Source: Cyanobacteria bacterium Co-bin13
Lineage (GTDB): Bacteria; Cyanobacteriota; Cyanobacteriia; Phormidesmidales; Phormidesmidaceae
Direction of reading: 5' to 3'
Assembly (NCBI GenBank): GCA_014534385.1
Contig: JACVRP010000297.1
Location: forward strand, 1-5,082
DNA length: 5,082 bases
Below are positions 4,922 to 5,082 of this stretch, in pieces (within the stretch, counting starts at the first letter, position 1; every line of letters begins with the position of its first letter). The position numbers and the translations under genes are program-made. Below the pieces are notes generated by a model. It had not been told where the DNA came from. It was given only the letters and a program-made list of their open reading frames with translations, and made no database searches.

Positions 4922-4977
4922 ACCCCTTCTCTGTCTCAACAAGCACCGCTGCCATCTTCAGGGCGAACGAGCCAGCG

Positions 4978-5082
4978 CTACTCCGCCAAGACCTCCACCG
5001 TACCTGCCGCCCCATCAATGCGGACGCGCTGCCCATTTTGAAAGCGCTGAGTTGCGGCAGTGACATCCATTACCGCCGGGAT
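4978..5082 (-). CDS. C-terminal end of a PEP-utilising-enzyme mobile-domain protein (cut by window edge)
   Basis: This is the last 34 codons of a gene that enters from the right edge. The frame reads IPAVMDVTAAT, then a Gly-Gln-Arg-Val-Arg segment, then IDGAAGTVEVL, and stops at TAG (4978-4980). The pattern 'IPAV..v..AT......G..v.iDG..G.V..L' is the end of the phosphohistidine-swivelling (mobile) domain of PEP synthase, PPDK and related enzymes. The catalytic His would lie upstream, outside the window, so the exact enzyme cannot be told: PEP synthase, an uncharacterised PEP/pyruvate-binding protein or another swivel-domain protein are all possible. It is on the same strand as the alpha/beta-hydrolase but 321 bp away, with hairpins and a promoter between, so they probably do not form one operon. 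Confidence 0.72.
   Translation of the reverse strand: MPAVMDVTAATQRFQNGQRVRIDGAAGTVEVLAE

Larger units (their letters stand above)
4657..4977. other. Noncoding region with three hairpins between two minus-strand genes
   Basis: This 321-bp stretch has no convincing gene. Open frames crossing it show no family motif or hydrophobic pattern and lie on the strand opposite the flanking genes or in shadow frames. It contains the candidate promoter of the alpha/beta-hydrolase, a strong bulged hairpin (4743-4776), a weaker dyad CCTAGGC / GCCTTAGG (4848-4854 and 4866-4873, one bulged base), and an 8-bp hairpin at 4901-4921. Confidence 0.6.

Noticed and set aside
4869..5066. A 65-codon minus-strand open frame
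   Set aside because: A different frame of the same strand reads through the edge as a swivel-domain C terminus; this one is an Arg/Ser-rich shadow that runs on through the spacer hairpin.
1..5082. CRISPR, tRNA, toxin-antitoxin, phage or transposon signatures
   Set aside because: I looked on both strands and saw no regular spaced repeats, no tRNA-like cloverleaf, no transposase motifs and no terminal inverted repeats with target duplications.

Overview
The window looks cyanobacterial. It holds five copies of the extended HIP1 palindrome TGCGATCGCA (octamer GCGATCGC at 227, 1997, 2620, 2719 and 4297). Most genes also lack a Shine-Dalgarno sequence, which is common in cyanobacteria. The genus cannot be named from this sequence. 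No tRNA, rRNA, CRISPR array, insertion sequence or prophage feature was seen.

Layout, left to right. (1) Positions 1-702, minus strand: the first 234 codons of a ChrA-type chromate transporter that runs off the left edge. (2) 703-1045: a 343-bp divergent control region with several dyads and candidate -10 boxes. (3) 1046-2047, plus strand: a Tat-exported two-domain multicopper oxidase. Its type 1 copper site is in domain 1 and all eight histidines of the trinuclear cluster are visible. (4) 2146-2970, plus strand: a lipoprotein with a His/Met- and Gly/Glu-rich linker and a helical, His-containing domain. It has its own good sigma70-like promoter (TTGACA, 17 bp, TATTCT). (5) 2971-3228: GCAGAG-type repeats, a strong intrinsic terminator and a hairpin leader. 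(6) 3229-3897, plus strand: a PKHD-type Fe(II)/2-oxoglutarate hydroxylase of the PiuC/YbiX family. (7) 3916-4656, minus strand and convergent: an alpha/beta-hydrolase-fold protein in which the usual nucleophile serine is glycine. (8) 4657-4977: a noncoding stretch with a candidate promoter and three hairpins. (9) 4978-5082, minus strand: the last 34 codons of a protein ending in a PEP-utilising-enzyme mobile domain.

Functionally, the middle of the window reads as a small redox-metal group. A periplasmic copper oxidase is followed by a periplasm-facing lipoprotein with candidate metal ligands, then by a non-haem iron oxygenase whose family often sits beside iron-uptake genes. A role in periplasmic metal oxidation, binding or delivery is an inference from this arrangement; no permease is present here. 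The most promising lead is the multicopper oxidase plus lipoprotein pair, whose upstream regions share an 11-base motif. ChrA, transcribed divergently, fits a metal or oxyanion stress neighbourhood but may be unrelated.
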